Virus record (IMG/VR): IMGVR_UViG_3300025853_000427
Coordinates: 1 to 30,341 of that record
Source: a virus
Length of the DNA stretch: 30,341 nt
Reading direction: 5' to 3' (one strand)
Positions 1 to 8,059 of the stretch are shown here, in pieces. The translations under genes were made by a program, and so were the position numbers. How positions within the stretch are numbered: the first letter of the stretch is position 1; every line of letters starts with the position of its first letter. The notes beneath the pieces were generated by a model. It saw only the letters and a program-made list of their open reading frames with translations. It was not told where the DNA came from and searched no databases.

Positions 1-52
1 CGGCGACAACTGCTGCAATTGTTAGAATCTGCATTACGTCGTTAATGTCCAT
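1..52 (-). CDS. N-terminus of a probable small membrane protein, cut by the window edge
   Basis: Only the first 17 codons are present, reading MDINDVMQILTIAAVVA from an ATG at 52. The stretch after residue 7 is hydrophobic and looks like the start of a membrane segment. The start lies 4 to 6 bases past the TAA of the upstream 62-codon gene, so the two are probably translationally coupled. At the end of a tail operon, next to a small coiled-coil protein, a holin or other lysis-cassette protein would be usual. That is a guess from position; the sequence shows only a short hydrophobic N-terminus. Confidence 0.45.
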   Translation of the reverse strand, partial: MDINDVMQILTIAAVVA

Positions 53-55
53 GTG

Positions 56-244
56 TTAATCCCTTCTTGAACGTTGCAATTCGATACGAACTAAAATAAT
101 CATCACGCGCTTCACCAATGCCCACTTCTTAGCAGCCGCCATGTCGTCGAACTCGTCGCGTAGTTGCTTCAATAGACGACGTAGACGCTTGCTCTCAACT
201 TTCAATTGCGCATCTTCTGATTGCGCTTCAATCTTCTTAGGCAT
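56..244 (-). CDS. Small basic coiled-coil protein
   Basis: This 62-residue protein is not recognised. Residues 10-40 are rich in K, R, E, Q and L with heptad-like spacing and should form a helix or coiled coil. Residues 41-56 contain a short hydrophobic run (VMIILV) inside a basic context, too short for a confident membrane span. The ATG overlaps the TAA of the upstream gene as TAATG, which fixes the start by translational coupling. It lies between the tail-tip genes and a probable membrane protein, so a lysis or tail-tip accessory role is possible but unproven. Confidence 0.55.
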   Translation of the reverse strand: MPKKIEAQSEDAQLKVESKRLRRLLKQLRDEFDDMAAAKKWALVKRVMIILVRIELQRSRRD

Positions 245-711
245 TATGCCACCTCTGGAGTTACAGTTATGCGAACGAATCCTGACTCGTACATATCAGT
301 CAGACGGTAGATGTAGACAGCGTAATCGCCATCAACAGGATCAACAAGTGACAAGGTCACACTGCCACCTGTAACAGCGTCCGTGCCACTGGCATATAAT
401 CCGCCATCTAATAGCACAACGTATCCAACATCAGCATCACCAGCAATCAGTGCATCATCGCACGTAATCGTTATATCACCAGTACCTTCGACAAGCTCAG
501 TAGGTGAGGCTTCAACTGTCAATAGAGCATGTCCGTTGAGAATCTCTTCAGCTGTTGTGATTAGCTCTGGCGTGTCATTTAGTAGCACAATGACGCTATA
601 GTCTGCAGTTGATACGCCCGCCGTGTTGTCTGCTAGAATAGCGCGTGCCATAGCGTCTAGTGCTGTCGCGTCCCATATGATAGGGCTGGTTACAATTGTC
701 GTCTCTTCCAT
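244..711 (-). CDS. Putative tail-tip or fibre-associated protein, unknown function
   Basis: The chosen start is the ATG at 711. It overlaps the upstream stop as TAATG and has GGGAG about eight bases upstream. The longer in-frame extension to 789 would lie inside the upstream gene and was rejected. The 155-residue product is acidic and Thr/Val/Asp-rich. Its C-terminal half (roughly residues 70-155) alternates hydrophobic and polar residues as in beta-sandwich domains, for example DGDYAVYIYRL. It follows a protein with a typical tail-fibre N-terminus, so a place in the tail tip or receptor-binding complex is likely. I recognise no family. Confidence 0.6.
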   Translation of the reverse strand: MEETTIVTSPIIWDATALDAMARAILADNTAGVSTADYSVIVLLNDTPELITTAEEILNGHALLTVEASPTELVEGTGDITITCDDALIAGDADVGYVVLLDGGLYASGTDAVTGGSVTLSLVDPVDGDYAVYIYRLTDMYESGFVRITVTPEVA

Positions 712-1205
712 TACTTCAACTCCCGTACTGCAAATAATAGGTGCAACCCTTCTAGTGTCAACGTTGCACCTGCCGCCTGTAACCGCCATTGCATTTTGAA
801 CGTGTGCGACCCTGCTGAAACACCATTGAACACATAACTGAATGATACATTTGACGAACCCGTATCGATATATTGTGTGACGGCGTTGCGAACCGTGCCG
901 TCGTATACAATTGCAAAAACTCCTTGTATAGGTGTTCCGCCGGGTCTAGACGCATGACCTGTAAAAACAACTAGAATATCACCCCCGTCTGTTGTTAACG
1001 TCGTACTTAAATTTGTAGCGTCGATATCAACTAACGAGGTGCTTGTTGTTGTATAATCTGTTCCACTTCCCCGCGTGTATGTATATTCTGCGGGTGAATA
1101 TGTCACTTCGTCATATAGGTATTGTGTGTTATCTGATAGATACGTGTTCATTTCGGCGGAACTGAGAACTTCACTGATCCACGTTTTAGGTGTTGTCCAT
1201 GGCAT
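711..1205 (-). CDS. Tail-tip / fibre protein with the WTTPxTW N-terminal motif
   Basis: The 164-residue protein opens with MPWTTPKTWISEVLSSAEMN followed by YLSDN. This matches the pattern W-TTP-TW-(x)n-EV-(x)n-LN-x-x-LxDN that recurs at the N-terminus of many phage tail-fibre or tail-tip proteins. The remainder, from about residue 45, is rich in Thr, Ser, Gly and Val and reads like a jelly-roll or carbohydrate-binding beta-sandwich ending in LTLEGLHLLFAVREL. GAAAGGCT lies just before the ATG. It follows the hub gene by 12 bases. A receptor-binding or virion-surface role is inferred from motif and position; the ligand cannot be guessed. Confidence 0.7.
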   Translation of the reverse strand: MPWTTPKTWISEVLSSAEMNTYLSDNTQYLYDEVTYSPAEYTYTRGSGTDYTTTSTSLVDIDATNLSTTLTTDGGDILVVFTGHASRPGGTPIQGVFAIVYDGTVRNAVTQYIDTGSSNVSFSYVFNGVSAGSHTFKMQWRLQAAGATLTLEGLHLLFAVRELK

Positions 1206-1217
1206 AGTCTAGCCTTT

Positions 1218-2876
1218 CTAATAGCCTAGTATAATCTCATTACTATCTAGTATATCACGGTCAAGTGTAAAGTACGTTGTCACGTCTTTAGAGCGCAGGA
1301 TGAAGGTGACACGATGCGCGCCGTTTGGAATATCGAGCTCATGCCGTTCGCCCATAACGATATATTCATTGGTGTGATTCACATCTGGATCAGTGATGGT
1401 GATGGCATCGCCTAAGTCAATCGCCATTATGTCAATGAAGTTATCTTCACGTAGCATGATGGTAACAGATTCAGCAATTCGACGCATCGGTGCATATTGT
1501 CGCACCATATAATCCGCCACTGATTGTGCGAACCGCTCTTCGAACATGTAGTTAATGGTGATGTTCGGTAGTGGTAGGTGATTGTTGAAGAATATTGACT
1601 CGGCATCTGTCGATTGCGCGTATTGCTGGTCATGCTGATAGATTGGTGTTCCTCGTACTTGTAACTTGGTTATGGTGTAATCGTTCCCTGTTGGGTTTCT
1701 GAAATAAATCTTGCCACCAGTTGCGTTTAGATCTGCACCGACATATGCCGCTTTTGTAACATTTACACCGCCGCTACTCGTTACGATTACGTCGGTATCT
1801 ATAACAGGTTCGATAGTCGTTAATGCGCTCTGTATGTTGTCTTTGTTGTCTGGGTTTCGGAATTGTACGCCGATTGTTTCTCGAGATTCTGGTGGTATTG
1901 TTATTGGCAATTTCTGAGCTTCAAAAAGCACAGAGCCAGCCTCTCCGACTTCTCGAGGTGTATAGAATATCCTGACATCGTTGGAGACTGCTGATTGCTT
2001 AGTTGGCAAGGCGATGATGTCACTGGTCGTCAGTGTGATTTCTGATTGTGTGTTCGCATCATGATAGCGATTCTGGAAGTGGAACTTGTTGTCACGTGGA
2101 TTGAAGTACAACCGCCCGAAGGCCTCACCCATGCAGACATCATACACATACGCCAAGCCATTCTGTAACAAGAGCTTGTCATTCTGTGGCTCTCTCAGGT
2201 TGTCTCCGACATACTCCAGAACACCGATACCTGTCTCTACCTCTACGAAATCATTGACGAATGTATCAGCATCATATAGCACACGGTTGATGGTATCAGA
2301 TGGATTGATAATCGCTTGAATACCAACTGGCGGGTTAATTTTTGACACATCAAGGATGAAGAAGTTGGATGAGTAGGGCAGGTAGATGTCGGATTCCTTG
2401 AAGAAGTCAATGATTGCATCCGATGTACGCTTGTCCTGTTCGACGCTGGGCTCATACTGCACTGCTTGCAATCGGTGCATCGCATCACGTGCTGTTAAGA
2501 TGGCAATCTGGTCGCCATACTTACCAACTGATGTGCGCATGCCAACGGTATAGAAGGTGTAGCTGTGCGTAATGCCATCCAGTGTCATGCTGAAGCGCAG
2601 CATAATCGATTGTGACAGCAGGTTATAGAACTCAGCACCGATGATGCCATTGCTACCTTCTGACTCGTAATTGAACGCGCCATCACGGTTGTCCAGCGTC
2701 AATTGCAAGGTGTTGGATGGAGCTACCAGAGCAGTGGCGTTCTGAGGTATCTGGTCGCCACTCTGGAAGCCTGTTGAAAATGTTAGACTGTCTCTGACAC
2801 GGTTGGTGATGTCGCTCAATGGATGTGCGAAGTTACCATCACGCAGGATGTCCAGCTCTACGGTGTACTTAATCAT
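1218..2876 (-). CDS. Tail hub / minor tail protein (baseplate-hub-like)
   Basis: The 552-residue protein directly follows the tape measure gene, the usual place of the distal tail or hub protein. The N-terminus (residues 1-60, KYTVELDILRDG...NRVRDSLTFSTG) and the LQLTLDNRDGAFN segment resemble siphovirus hub proteins of the gp27/gp37-like type, whose first domain frames the tail end. The middle (about 150-320) contains repeated short beta segments. There is no peptidase or lysozyme motif. The start ATG overlaps a TAA as TAATG, but that stop belongs to an 11-codon ORF made by a 35-bp duplication, not to the tape measure itself. The hub assignment rests on position, length and general resemblance. 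Confidence 0.7.
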   Translation of the reverse strand: MIKYTVELDILRDGNFAHPLSDITNRVRDSLTFSTGFQSGDQIPQNATALVAPSNTLQLTLDNRDGAFNYESEGSNGIIGAEFYNLLSQSIMLRFSMTLDGITHSYTFYTVGMRTSVGKYGDQIAILTARDAMHRLQAVQYEPSVEQDKRTSDAIIDFFKESDIYLPYSSNFFILDVSKINPPVGIQAIINPSDTINRVLYDADTFVNDFVEVETGIGVLEYVGDNLREPQNDKLLLQNGLAYVYDVCMGEAFGRLYFNPRDNKFHFQNRYHDANTQSEITLTTSDIIALPTKQSAVSNDVRIFYTPREVGEAGSVLFEAQKLPITIPPESRETIGVQFRNPDNKDNIQSALTTIEPVIDTDVIVTSSGGVNVTKAAYVGADLNATGGKIYFRNPTGNDYTITKLQVRGTPIYQHDQQYAQSTDAESIFFNNHLPLPNITINYMFEERFAQSVADYMVRQYAPMRRIAESVTIMLREDNFIDIMAIDLGDAITITDPDVNHTNEYIVMGERHELDIPNGAHRVTFILRSKDVTTYFTLDRDILDSNEIILGY

Positions 2877-2924
2877 TAGTAGTTCTCCAGCTGTACGGTG
2901 TACTTAATCATTAGTAGTTCTCCA
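2851..2924. repeat. 35-bp tandem direct repeat at the tape measure/hub junction
   Basis: Two copies, 2851-2885 and 2886-2920, differ at one base (C at 2858 against G at 2893). The identity continues for four more bases (TCCA). The repeat contains a ribosome binding site, a stop and a start codon. Confidence 0.95.
2876..2911 (-). CDS. Eleven-codon relay ORF between tape measure and hub genes
   Basis: A 35-bp tandem duplication has copied the end of the tape measure gene, its TAATG junction and the first codons of the hub gene. The extra copy forms a mini-ORF, MIKYTVQLENY, which starts on the tape measure stop as TAATG and ends with a TAATG that starts the hub gene. Both starts have a GGAG eight bases upstream. 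Ribosomes ending the tape measure could translate this peptide and pass on to the hub gene. The peptide repeats the hub N-terminus (MIKYTV-L) and the tape measure C-terminus (ENY), so it is probably a by-product rather than a functional protein. Confidence 0.35.
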   Translation of the reverse strand: MIKYTVQLENY

Positions 2925-5208
2925 CACCAGATGGTGGTGCTGAACCCGGTTGATGTTGCGGATTCTGTTGCAAGTTATTCAGTGAGCCTTCACCTAGAAC
3001 ATAATCAAGTGCAGCAGAGTTACCACTGACGTTCACATCGATGTTCACTGTCGCATTCATTGTGCGATTTCTGAAGGTGTTAGCGACTGTTGATTGAATG
3101 GTACGCATCTTCTGGTCAATGTCAACGAAGTCAGCCTGTAATGTATCAACCTCTTCCAATGCTTGCTCAGAGATGAGACTCTCAATCGGTTGAAGCGCGC
3201 CACCATCTTCACCACTCAAGAATGATGGGAAATTTGTCGGTTGTCCGAATATGTTCTGATACGGCATCGTAGGTTGTACACCACCCATGCCGGGCAAGCC
3301 GATTTGCATGCCGGGTTGAAGTGTGCCATACGGTGCGAACATGCCAAGCATCGACTGTATCTCACTTGCTGGTATGCCCATGTTAGCCAAGATACTCCAC
3401 GGACTGTCTCCGGGCTGTACGGTATACGCGCCACCTGTACCAGCAGGAGCTGGCATTGGACCCGGTGTTGATGCTCTGACTGCATCTCTAACTAGTTGTA
3501 TAATGTCATCATCTGACATGCCAAGGAATTCACCAGTCTGGAGCGCATTTTGCACAGCTTCTACCATACCGAATGACACTTGAGCACCCATCGACTTGGC
3601 GATGCGCGCAATCTCTGGTGAGATTTCATTCTCTACGACTTGCGCGAGTTCGGTGTCTTGTCCTGTTAGCAGTGCGAATTCAGATTGTAACATGCTTCTC
3701 AATTCTGAGTTGTCAATGTTGCCTAGAAGCATCTCAACGAGCCCAGTCTGTTGTGGATCACCTGCACCACGTCCGAGCAAGTCGTCTAGTGACATCAGCT
3801 TGATGTTGGCTAGTTTCTGCATATCGGCATATGACTGGCGAATCGATGCTTCAACATTTTGCCACTTGCCTTCAATATCATCAAGATAATCTAAGTATTC
3901 ATTATCTCGCATGGTCGCTGCAACATCTCGCGTCTCTGCAATCCGTGCATACAGGTTATCAAATTCTGCAATCGTTGCTCTTAGATTGTCTTCATCCAGC
4001 ACACTACCCGTTAATGACTGAACAGTCATAGCAGATAGCGTTGCCATTGACTGTTGCTCAGTCTCAATCATTGTTTTCAGCAACTCAAATCGCATCGCTG
4101 TATTTTCAAGGCGATTATTCATCATCGCGAGCTGTTCTTCTGTCATGCTGTATTGACCGTCAAGATTAGCATACTGTTGAGCCAGCAGTACAGAATAATA
4201 GTCACCCGGTTCATAAATTGTCCCAGCTGGAAGCGTCGGCAAGCCTGTTCGCTCATCGCTACCGATTTGCGTCTGTAATCGAAATGCCTCTTGTTGATAA
4301 CGTTGCTCTGCGACCGCTGTCACTTGCGCACGCATTCGTTCAGCATCCTCAATATAACCCATCGCCTCAGCCATATCGGCAGCTGCTAAGCCACCTACAA
4401 GCCCAGCATCAATTTGCTGTTCGCCTGTCGTAAAAAATAGAGCTCCGATTGCAGCGGTTAGCTCTATAGTCGACGATGTGAAGCTGGAGAAGCTGTTATA
4501 ATAGTCCTCCATGTTCGCTTTGGCTCTATTGACAGCTGTATCAGTCGCTGTGACTGCATCACCTAATCGCGCGATTGCTTCAGCACCGATGTCAAATGTC
4601 GCCATCTTGAATGCTTCTTCACGATTGAGTGCTTGTCCTGTCTCCAGCAACTGTTCCATCTCAGCTCGCACCTTAGCCGATGAGATACCGAAGGAGTCAA
4701 GACGCTCAACGGATTGATTCGCAAGCATCAATGCAAAATCGTCTATTGCTTGCCCAGCAGTCATCGTCGGACTTTTGAGCTTCACAGCCATGTCAATGAG
4801 TGATTGAACTTCTTGAGCGTTCTCAGCTAATCCCATGCGCATCAACTGATTAGCACCCGTCATCAAGTCCATCTCACTCACAACGCCGTTGGTGATTGAT
4901 TTCAGGCTGTCGAGTAGTTGATACGACTGTTCAACATCACCTGTCAACTGTTGAAATATTTTGCGCGTTGCGTTGACAGATGTCCCGACGTTGTTCAATT
5001 CATTTGCTACACTGACAAATGCCGCACCTGCTGCAACCGCCGCACCTGCCATACCTGCCATGCCCATGACTTTGGTAAGACCGCCGATACCTCTGCCTGC
5101 TTGTTGTCCAGCATTATTGAGATTACTCATATTCTGTTGTACACGGCGCAAGTCGTCACTGGCGTTGTCTTGTCCCTCTATAACGATTGCAATTGTCTCT
5201 TTTGCCAT
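2911..5208 (-). CDS. Tail tape measure protein with an embedded LysM-like domain
   Basis: This is the longest gene of the late operon (765 residues). It begins with an amphipathic region, then a glycine/alanine-rich hydrophobic stretch (about 45-70) and long helical, Gln-rich segments, as tape measure proteins do. It sets tail length during assembly and is carried inside the tail tube. At about residues 594-640 there is a LysM-like unit, YTVQPGDSPWSIL then LQPGMQIGLP, suggesting peptidoglycan contact during DNA entry. No catalytic lysozyme or peptidase motif is seen. The ATG at 5208 has AGGA seven bases upstream and follows the chaperone pair by eight bases. The size suggests a tail of roughly 110 nm by the usual residue-to-length ratio. 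Confidence 0.9.
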   Translation of the reverse strand: MAKETIAIVIEGQDNASDDLRRVQQNMSNLNNAGQQAGRGIGGLTKVMGMAGMAGAAVAAGAAFVSVANELNNVGTSVNATRKIFQQLTGDVEQSYQLLDSLKSITNGVVSEMDLMTGANQLMRMGLAENAQEVQSLIDMAVKLKSPTMTAGQAIDDFALMLANQSVERLDSFGISSAKVRAEMEQLLETGQALNREEAFKMATFDIGAEAIARLGDAVTATDTAVNRAKANMEDYYNSFSSFTSSTIELTAAIGALFFTTGEQQIDAGLVGGLAAADMAEAMGYIEDAERMRAQVTAVAEQRYQQEAFRLQTQIGSDERTGLPTLPAGTIYEPGDYYSVLLAQQYANLDGQYSMTEEQLAMMNNRLENTAMRFELLKTMIETEQQSMATLSAMTVQSLTGSVLDEDNLRATIAEFDNLYARIAETRDVAATMRDNEYLDYLDDIEGKWQNVEASIRQSYADMQKLANIKLMSLDDLLGRGAGDPQQTGLVEMLLGNIDNSELRSMLQSEFALLTGQDTELAQVVENEISPEIARIAKSMGAQVSFGMVEAVQNALQTGEFLGMSDDDIIQLVRDAVRASTPGPMPAPAGTGGAYTVQPGDSPWSILANMGIPASEIQSMLGMFAPYGTLQPGMQIGLPGMGGVQPTMPYQNIFGQPTNFPSFLSGEDGGALQPIESLISEQALEEVDTLQADFVDIDQKMRTIQSTVANTFRNRTMNATVNIDVNVSGNSAALDYVLGEGSLNNLQQNPQHQPGSAPPSGVENY

Positions 5209-5216
5209 AGTCGTTC

Positions 5217-5414
5217 CTAATTATGCAAGCTCAGGATTATCGGAATGTACTGTTCCAAGTACGTCTTGCCTTCATCGTTGGTGCTGATGTCTAGTAAGTC
5301 CTCTGCGAAGGCTGTGCGCTGTGCTTCATGGTCAATCCAACGATCCTTCTGCCAACTATCCAGCTCGAACCATTCATCTAGTCGCCATCTCATACGCTGG
5401 CAGATGCGCATCAC
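5217..5414 (-). CDS. Tail assembly chaperone, second (T-like) segment, probably made by frameshift
   Basis: The frame encodes about 65 residues (RICQRMRWRLDEWFEL...WIDHEAQR) of the kind found in the downstream segment of siphovirus tail chaperones. The first possible starts are GTG at 5414 and ATG at 5411, but neither has a Shine-Dalgarno sequence. The frame is open upstream through the end of the first chaperone gene, so it can be joined by a +1 shift at CCG-TAA around 5433-5428. The fusion would be about 215 residues. It ends eight bases before the tape measure start, as expected for a chaperone that binds the tape measure. Confidence 0.7.
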   Translation of the reverse strand: MMRICQRMRWRLDEWFELDSWQKDRWIDHEAQRTAFAEDLLDISTNDEGKTYLEQYIPIILSLHN

Positions 5415-5427
5415 AGATAATTCGTAA

Positions 5428-5865
5428 TTACGGAAATCGGTTGATAGCGTCGGATGCGCTTACTCGCTTTCCATATAGCCAGACGTGTAACGCGTTGATT
5501 AATGCTGTGAAGGTGTCCGCATCAATGTCTTGGAATGCCTTCGCCTTGTCTAGTAGGTTGTCTGGCTCATCATCTCCCCAATCAATACCGCCACCATTCT
5601 CCAGCGCATAGACTAATCGAACAGCGTTGCGCAGGATGTTGGCTTCTTCATCAAGCTTGGCTTGTTCATCTGTGTCTTCGATGTACTTCTCTGGATTCTT
5701 CGGGTCTTTCTTCTTCGGAGCTCTGGCAGTCGTCACAAGCAAGCCGAGCTCATTCCACTTGTGATAGCCGATGCCAGCAAGCTCGAACGTCTCAATCACA
5801 TCACCAGTGATATTCTTGAGTTCAACTGTGATAGTCTTCTCTTTATGCTCTTTAATCTTGAACAT
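5428..5865 (-). CDS. Tail assembly chaperone, first (G-like) segment
   Basis: The 145-residue acidic protein lies between the tail tube genes and the tape measure, where the G/T chaperone pair sits in siphoviruses. The sequence reads MFKIKEHKEKTITVELKNI, then a helical region with NLLDKAKAFQDIDADTFTALINALHVWLYG. Such chaperones coat the tape measure and recruit tube subunits. The ATG has GGGAG eight bases upstream. A second short frame follows immediately without its own ribosome binding site. A hairpin terminator lies upstream, which should lower expression relative to the tube protein. Confidence 0.75.
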   Translation of the reverse strand: MFKIKEHKEKTITVELKNITGDVIETFELAGIGYHKWNELGLLVTTARAPKKKDPKNPEKYIEDTDEQAKLDEEANILRNAVRLVYALENGGGIDWGDDEPDNLLDKAKAFQDIDADTFTALINALHVWLYGKRVSASDAINRFP

Positions 5866-5884
5866 GAATGCTCTCCCTTAAGCG

Positions 5885-5907
5885 AAAATCGGGGCATAAT
5901 GCCCCGA
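5885..5907 (-). terminator. Intrinsic terminator/attenuator before the tail chaperone gene
   Basis: On the minus strand TCGGGGCA-TTA-TGCCCCGA forms a perfect 8-bp stem with a 3-base loop, followed by TTTTCGC. The short T-tract suggests partial termination, separating abundant tube and decoration proteins from the scarcer chaperones and tape measure. Confidence 0.75.
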
Positions 5908-5911
5908 ATCA

Positions 5912-6319
5912 TTACGCTGTGTTACCTGTATAGTAGATGTCGACATACAGCTCTGTGGTGCTGTTCGCGAATCCGAACTCACAGATGTACTCGCCACCTG
6001 ATAGTCCGCTCTGTGGTTCAATCTTGCCAGCATCGCCACCGACAACATACCGCGTGTTGGCAGTCAAGCCACCACCAACTGTGACGGTTGCGCCGTGTGT
6101 TGCCACAAGCACGTATTCACCATCAGCTGCTGCATGAAGAGCGATGCCATACGCCACTGCTGTTGCAGCCGCACTCGCATCGGCAGGCTTGACGCTGTTG
6201 CTGTCTGTCGGGTCAATGTACACGACATCATGCTTAGCGATCGTGCCACCTGCGACACGACATGCCATGTTCGCTTTATTGTCAGGAATTGCGACACCTG
6301 TGAAGGTTACGTTAGCCAT
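5912..6319 (-). CDS. Virion decoration-like protein (DUF2190-like pattern)
   Basis: This 135-residue protein has the pattern of small phage decoration proteins: alternating Ala/Gly/Thr/Val beta segments with GIALHAAADGEYVLVATHGA, then VTVGGGLTANTRYVV and a C-terminal ELYVDIYYTG. Members of this kind usually sit on the capsid and are encoded next to the capsid gene. Here the gene follows the major tail protein, so it may decorate the tail tube or be a displaced head protein. AAGGA lies five bases before the ATG. The terminator after it marks the end of a highly expressed block. Confidence 0.65.
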   Translation of the reverse strand: MANVTFTGVAIPDNKANMACRVAGGTIAKHDVVYIDPTDSNSVKPADASAAATAVAYGIALHAAADGEYVLVATHGATVTVGGGLTANTRYVVGGDAGKIEPQSGLSGGEYICEFGFANSTTELYVDIYYTGNTA

Positions 6320-6328
6320 AGGTTATCC

Positions 6329-6775
6329 TTAAGCAATTGTTGTCTCTGTGACTGGTCCATCGATGTTCAGTGTCACAGATAAGGTCTGAGGGTCTCCAGC
6401 ACCAGCGGTTGCGTTAACAAGTTGAACTGAACCGCCAGCACGGACTTCGAAGTCGAACTGAGTCGACCCGCTTGTACCATCAGGCTTCTGAATTTGCATA
6501 CTGCGAACGCCTGCCTTGTTGCTTGCATGAAGCAACCATTCACGCATGTAGCCTGCGAATGATGTTGCACTGGTGTCATCGTAGAAGTTGACTGTCACAG
6601 TGCCCATGATGCCACCTTCAAGGCTGTCTGCCCATCGGTCGCCAAGTGTATGGAATTGACCGCCATTGACAGTCATGTCCATTGTCACGGATTGAATGGA
6701 TGTACTCACATCCTGAAGCGTGTCTGACGCATTGTCGAACTTCACGACAGCGTCATGTTGTGCGAATTTAGCCAT
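6329..6775 (-). CDS. Major tail (tube) protein
   Basis: The 148-residue protein begins MAKFAQHDAVVKFDNASDTLQDVSTSIQSV and continues with alternating beta segments and a LEGGIMGTVTVNFYDD stretch, the pattern of short siphovirus tube proteins. It polymerises around the tape measure to make the tail tube. Position supports this: connector, tail terminator, a small protein and then tube, chaperones and tape measure. The ATG overlaps the upstream stop as TAATG and has GAGGA seven bases upstream. The C-terminus (TLSVTLNIDGPVTETTIA) is typical of a beta-strand edge. Confidence 0.8.
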   Translation of the reverse strand: MAKFAQHDAVVKFDNASDTLQDVSTSIQSVTMDMTVNGGQFHTLGDRWADSLEGGIMGTVTVNFYDDTSATSFAGYMREWLLHASNKAGVRSMQIQKPDGTSGSTQFDFEVRAGGSVQLVNATAGAGDPQTLSVTLNIDGPVTETTIA

Positions 6776-7053
6776 TATAGTTCCTCGCGTGTAGTTGATT
6801 TGATAATACCGACATCAACAAGTCGTTGATAGTCTGGATGCGTTGTATCCACGATGTCGATTGCATATCCAAGCAGTACATTGATGTCATTCTGTGGACG
6901 CTTCGCAAGGAATCCGTCACGCCAGACAACGCCATCAATTGTCACCTGTTCCGCGTTGATTGCGTCAGGATTGTCACTGCAAAATGCACCAATGTATAAC
7001 TTCTCATTCGTGCGGATGTGCGACAGGTTACGTGTTACCTTGTAGATTGTCAT
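6775..7053 (-). CDS. Small protein of the head-tail junction region, unknown
   Basis: Ninety-two residues with no recognised family. The central part, AEQVTIDGVVWRDGFLAKRPQNDINVLLGYAIDIV, looks like a small beta domain, and the C-terminus is charged. The start overlaps the upstream stop as ATGA and has AAGGA nine bases upstream. The end overlaps the tube protein start as TAATG. It is therefore co-translated with the tail terminator and tube genes, and a role in tail or neck assembly is likely from position only. Confidence 0.6.
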   Translation of the reverse strand: MTIYKVTRNLSHIRTNEKLYIGAFCSDNPDAINAEQVTIDGVVWRDGFLAKRPQNDINVLLGYAIDIVDTTHPDYQRLVDVGIIKSTTREEL

Positions 7054-7508
7054 TCTATGATTTCCTTCATCGTTAACGTCATCAGACAGCCATAGTAGAT
7101 GTTCTCTGAATTGTCAGGGAACTCATAGGCATTCCATTCATAGTCAATTGCTTCAATCTTCACGTTGTCCACAAGCGACATGTTCGGTCTGATTGCATCG
7201 ATGTAGTTAGATGTATAGTCGATTAATTCAGGCAAGGCGTTATGGATACTTGTACCACGCTTGACGCTATCGAATAACAGCAAGTCCGCTATCAGCCATG
7301 TGATGACAACTGTGCCATTATCGCCAAATGAGACACGCTCCATAGATTGTCCTTCACTCTGCAATATCTGCATTGGAAAGATGACACGCGCTGGTGTACC
7401 TCTGATGGATGATGTTGCATTGTCAATACCATATACAACAGGTGTCTTGGTTGTCGTGTTGACTGCGATGCCTGCTAAGGCGTTGACGCATGACTTGATC
7501 TGGCTCAT
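7050..7508 (-). CDS. Putative tail terminator / tail completion protein
   Basis: The 152-residue protein lies between the head-tail connector and the tube protein, the usual slot of the tail terminator that caps the tube and joins it to the head. The C-terminal half (NVKIEAIDYEWNAYEFPDNSENIYYGCLMTLTMKEIIE) has the pattern Y-x-Y-G-C-x-(M/V)-T-L-T seen in such proteins. AGGGA precedes the ATG. It overlaps the upstream gene by 4 bases and the downstream gene by 4 bases. The assignment is by synteny plus this weak pattern. Confidence 0.6.
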   Translation of the reverse strand: MSQIKSCVNALAGIAVNTTTKTPVVYGIDNATSSIRGTPARVIFPMQILQSEGQSMERVSFGDNGTVVITWLIADLLLFDSVKRGTSIHNALPELIDYTSNYIDAIRPNMSLVDNVKIEAIDYEWNAYEFPDNSENIYYGCLMTLTMKEIIE

Positions 7509-8059
7509 ATTGCAATCCCTGACAAGCGGATGTACGGCTTCAACATCATGTTGATGTCTGCTGGCATCGGCTCTGGTGTGTCTTGGTCATTCTGGCGAAC
7601 CCAGTGCAATATCAACTGAATGGCAACTTGCTTGATGGCATCTGGTGGTGTTGTGGAGTATCCCCAATAACCAACGATGCTAATGGCATCTTCCGGGCTG
7701 TCCTCGTAATCCCACACCACATCGGTGTCTGTCTTCAATTGCAACCCGTAGAAGGGTGCGTGATTGCGAGGCATGGTGACGTAATTACTTGATGCAATCA
7801 CATCACCTGTACCGTTAGTCACCACTAGGCTGTCAGTTGTCGCAAGGTACTCATCGAAGTACAGCTTGAATCCATCAGTCTGTAACATGTAATCGAACTT
7901 ACGCTCGCTGGTGTTACTGACTTCGAACACATTGTTCGTGATGGTCTCAATTGTATTCTGAGCACGTGGTATGAGCGATGTAATCAGTCCATCATGGAAC
8001 GTATCACTCGCGTCATATCCGCCTTGTTGCTTAACCTCTGCTAGTGTGACGTATGCCAT
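7505..8059 (-). CDS. Head-tail connector (gp6/gp15-like adaptor)
   Basis: The 184-residue protein begins MAYVTLAEVKQQGGYDASDTFHDGLITSLIPRAQNTIE, the helical N-terminus of phage connector proteins that dock under the portal. It ends with a helical segment, DAIKQVAIQLILHWVRQ. The middle carries the long insertion with strands (TTDSLVVTNGTG). It probably forms the adaptor ring between portal and tail terminator. The ATG follows the upstream stop by three bases with no clear Shine-Dalgarno sequence, so translation is probably coupled. Confidence 0.75.
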   Translation of the reverse strand: MAYVTLAEVKQQGGYDASDTFHDGLITSLIPRAQNTIETITNNVFEVSNTSERKFDYMLQTDGFKLYFDEYLATTDSLVVTNGTGDVIASSNYVTMPRNHAPFYGLQLKTDTDVVWDYEDSPEDAISIVGYWGYSTTPPDAIKQVAIQLILHWVRQNDQDTPEPMPADINMMLKPYIRLSGIAI

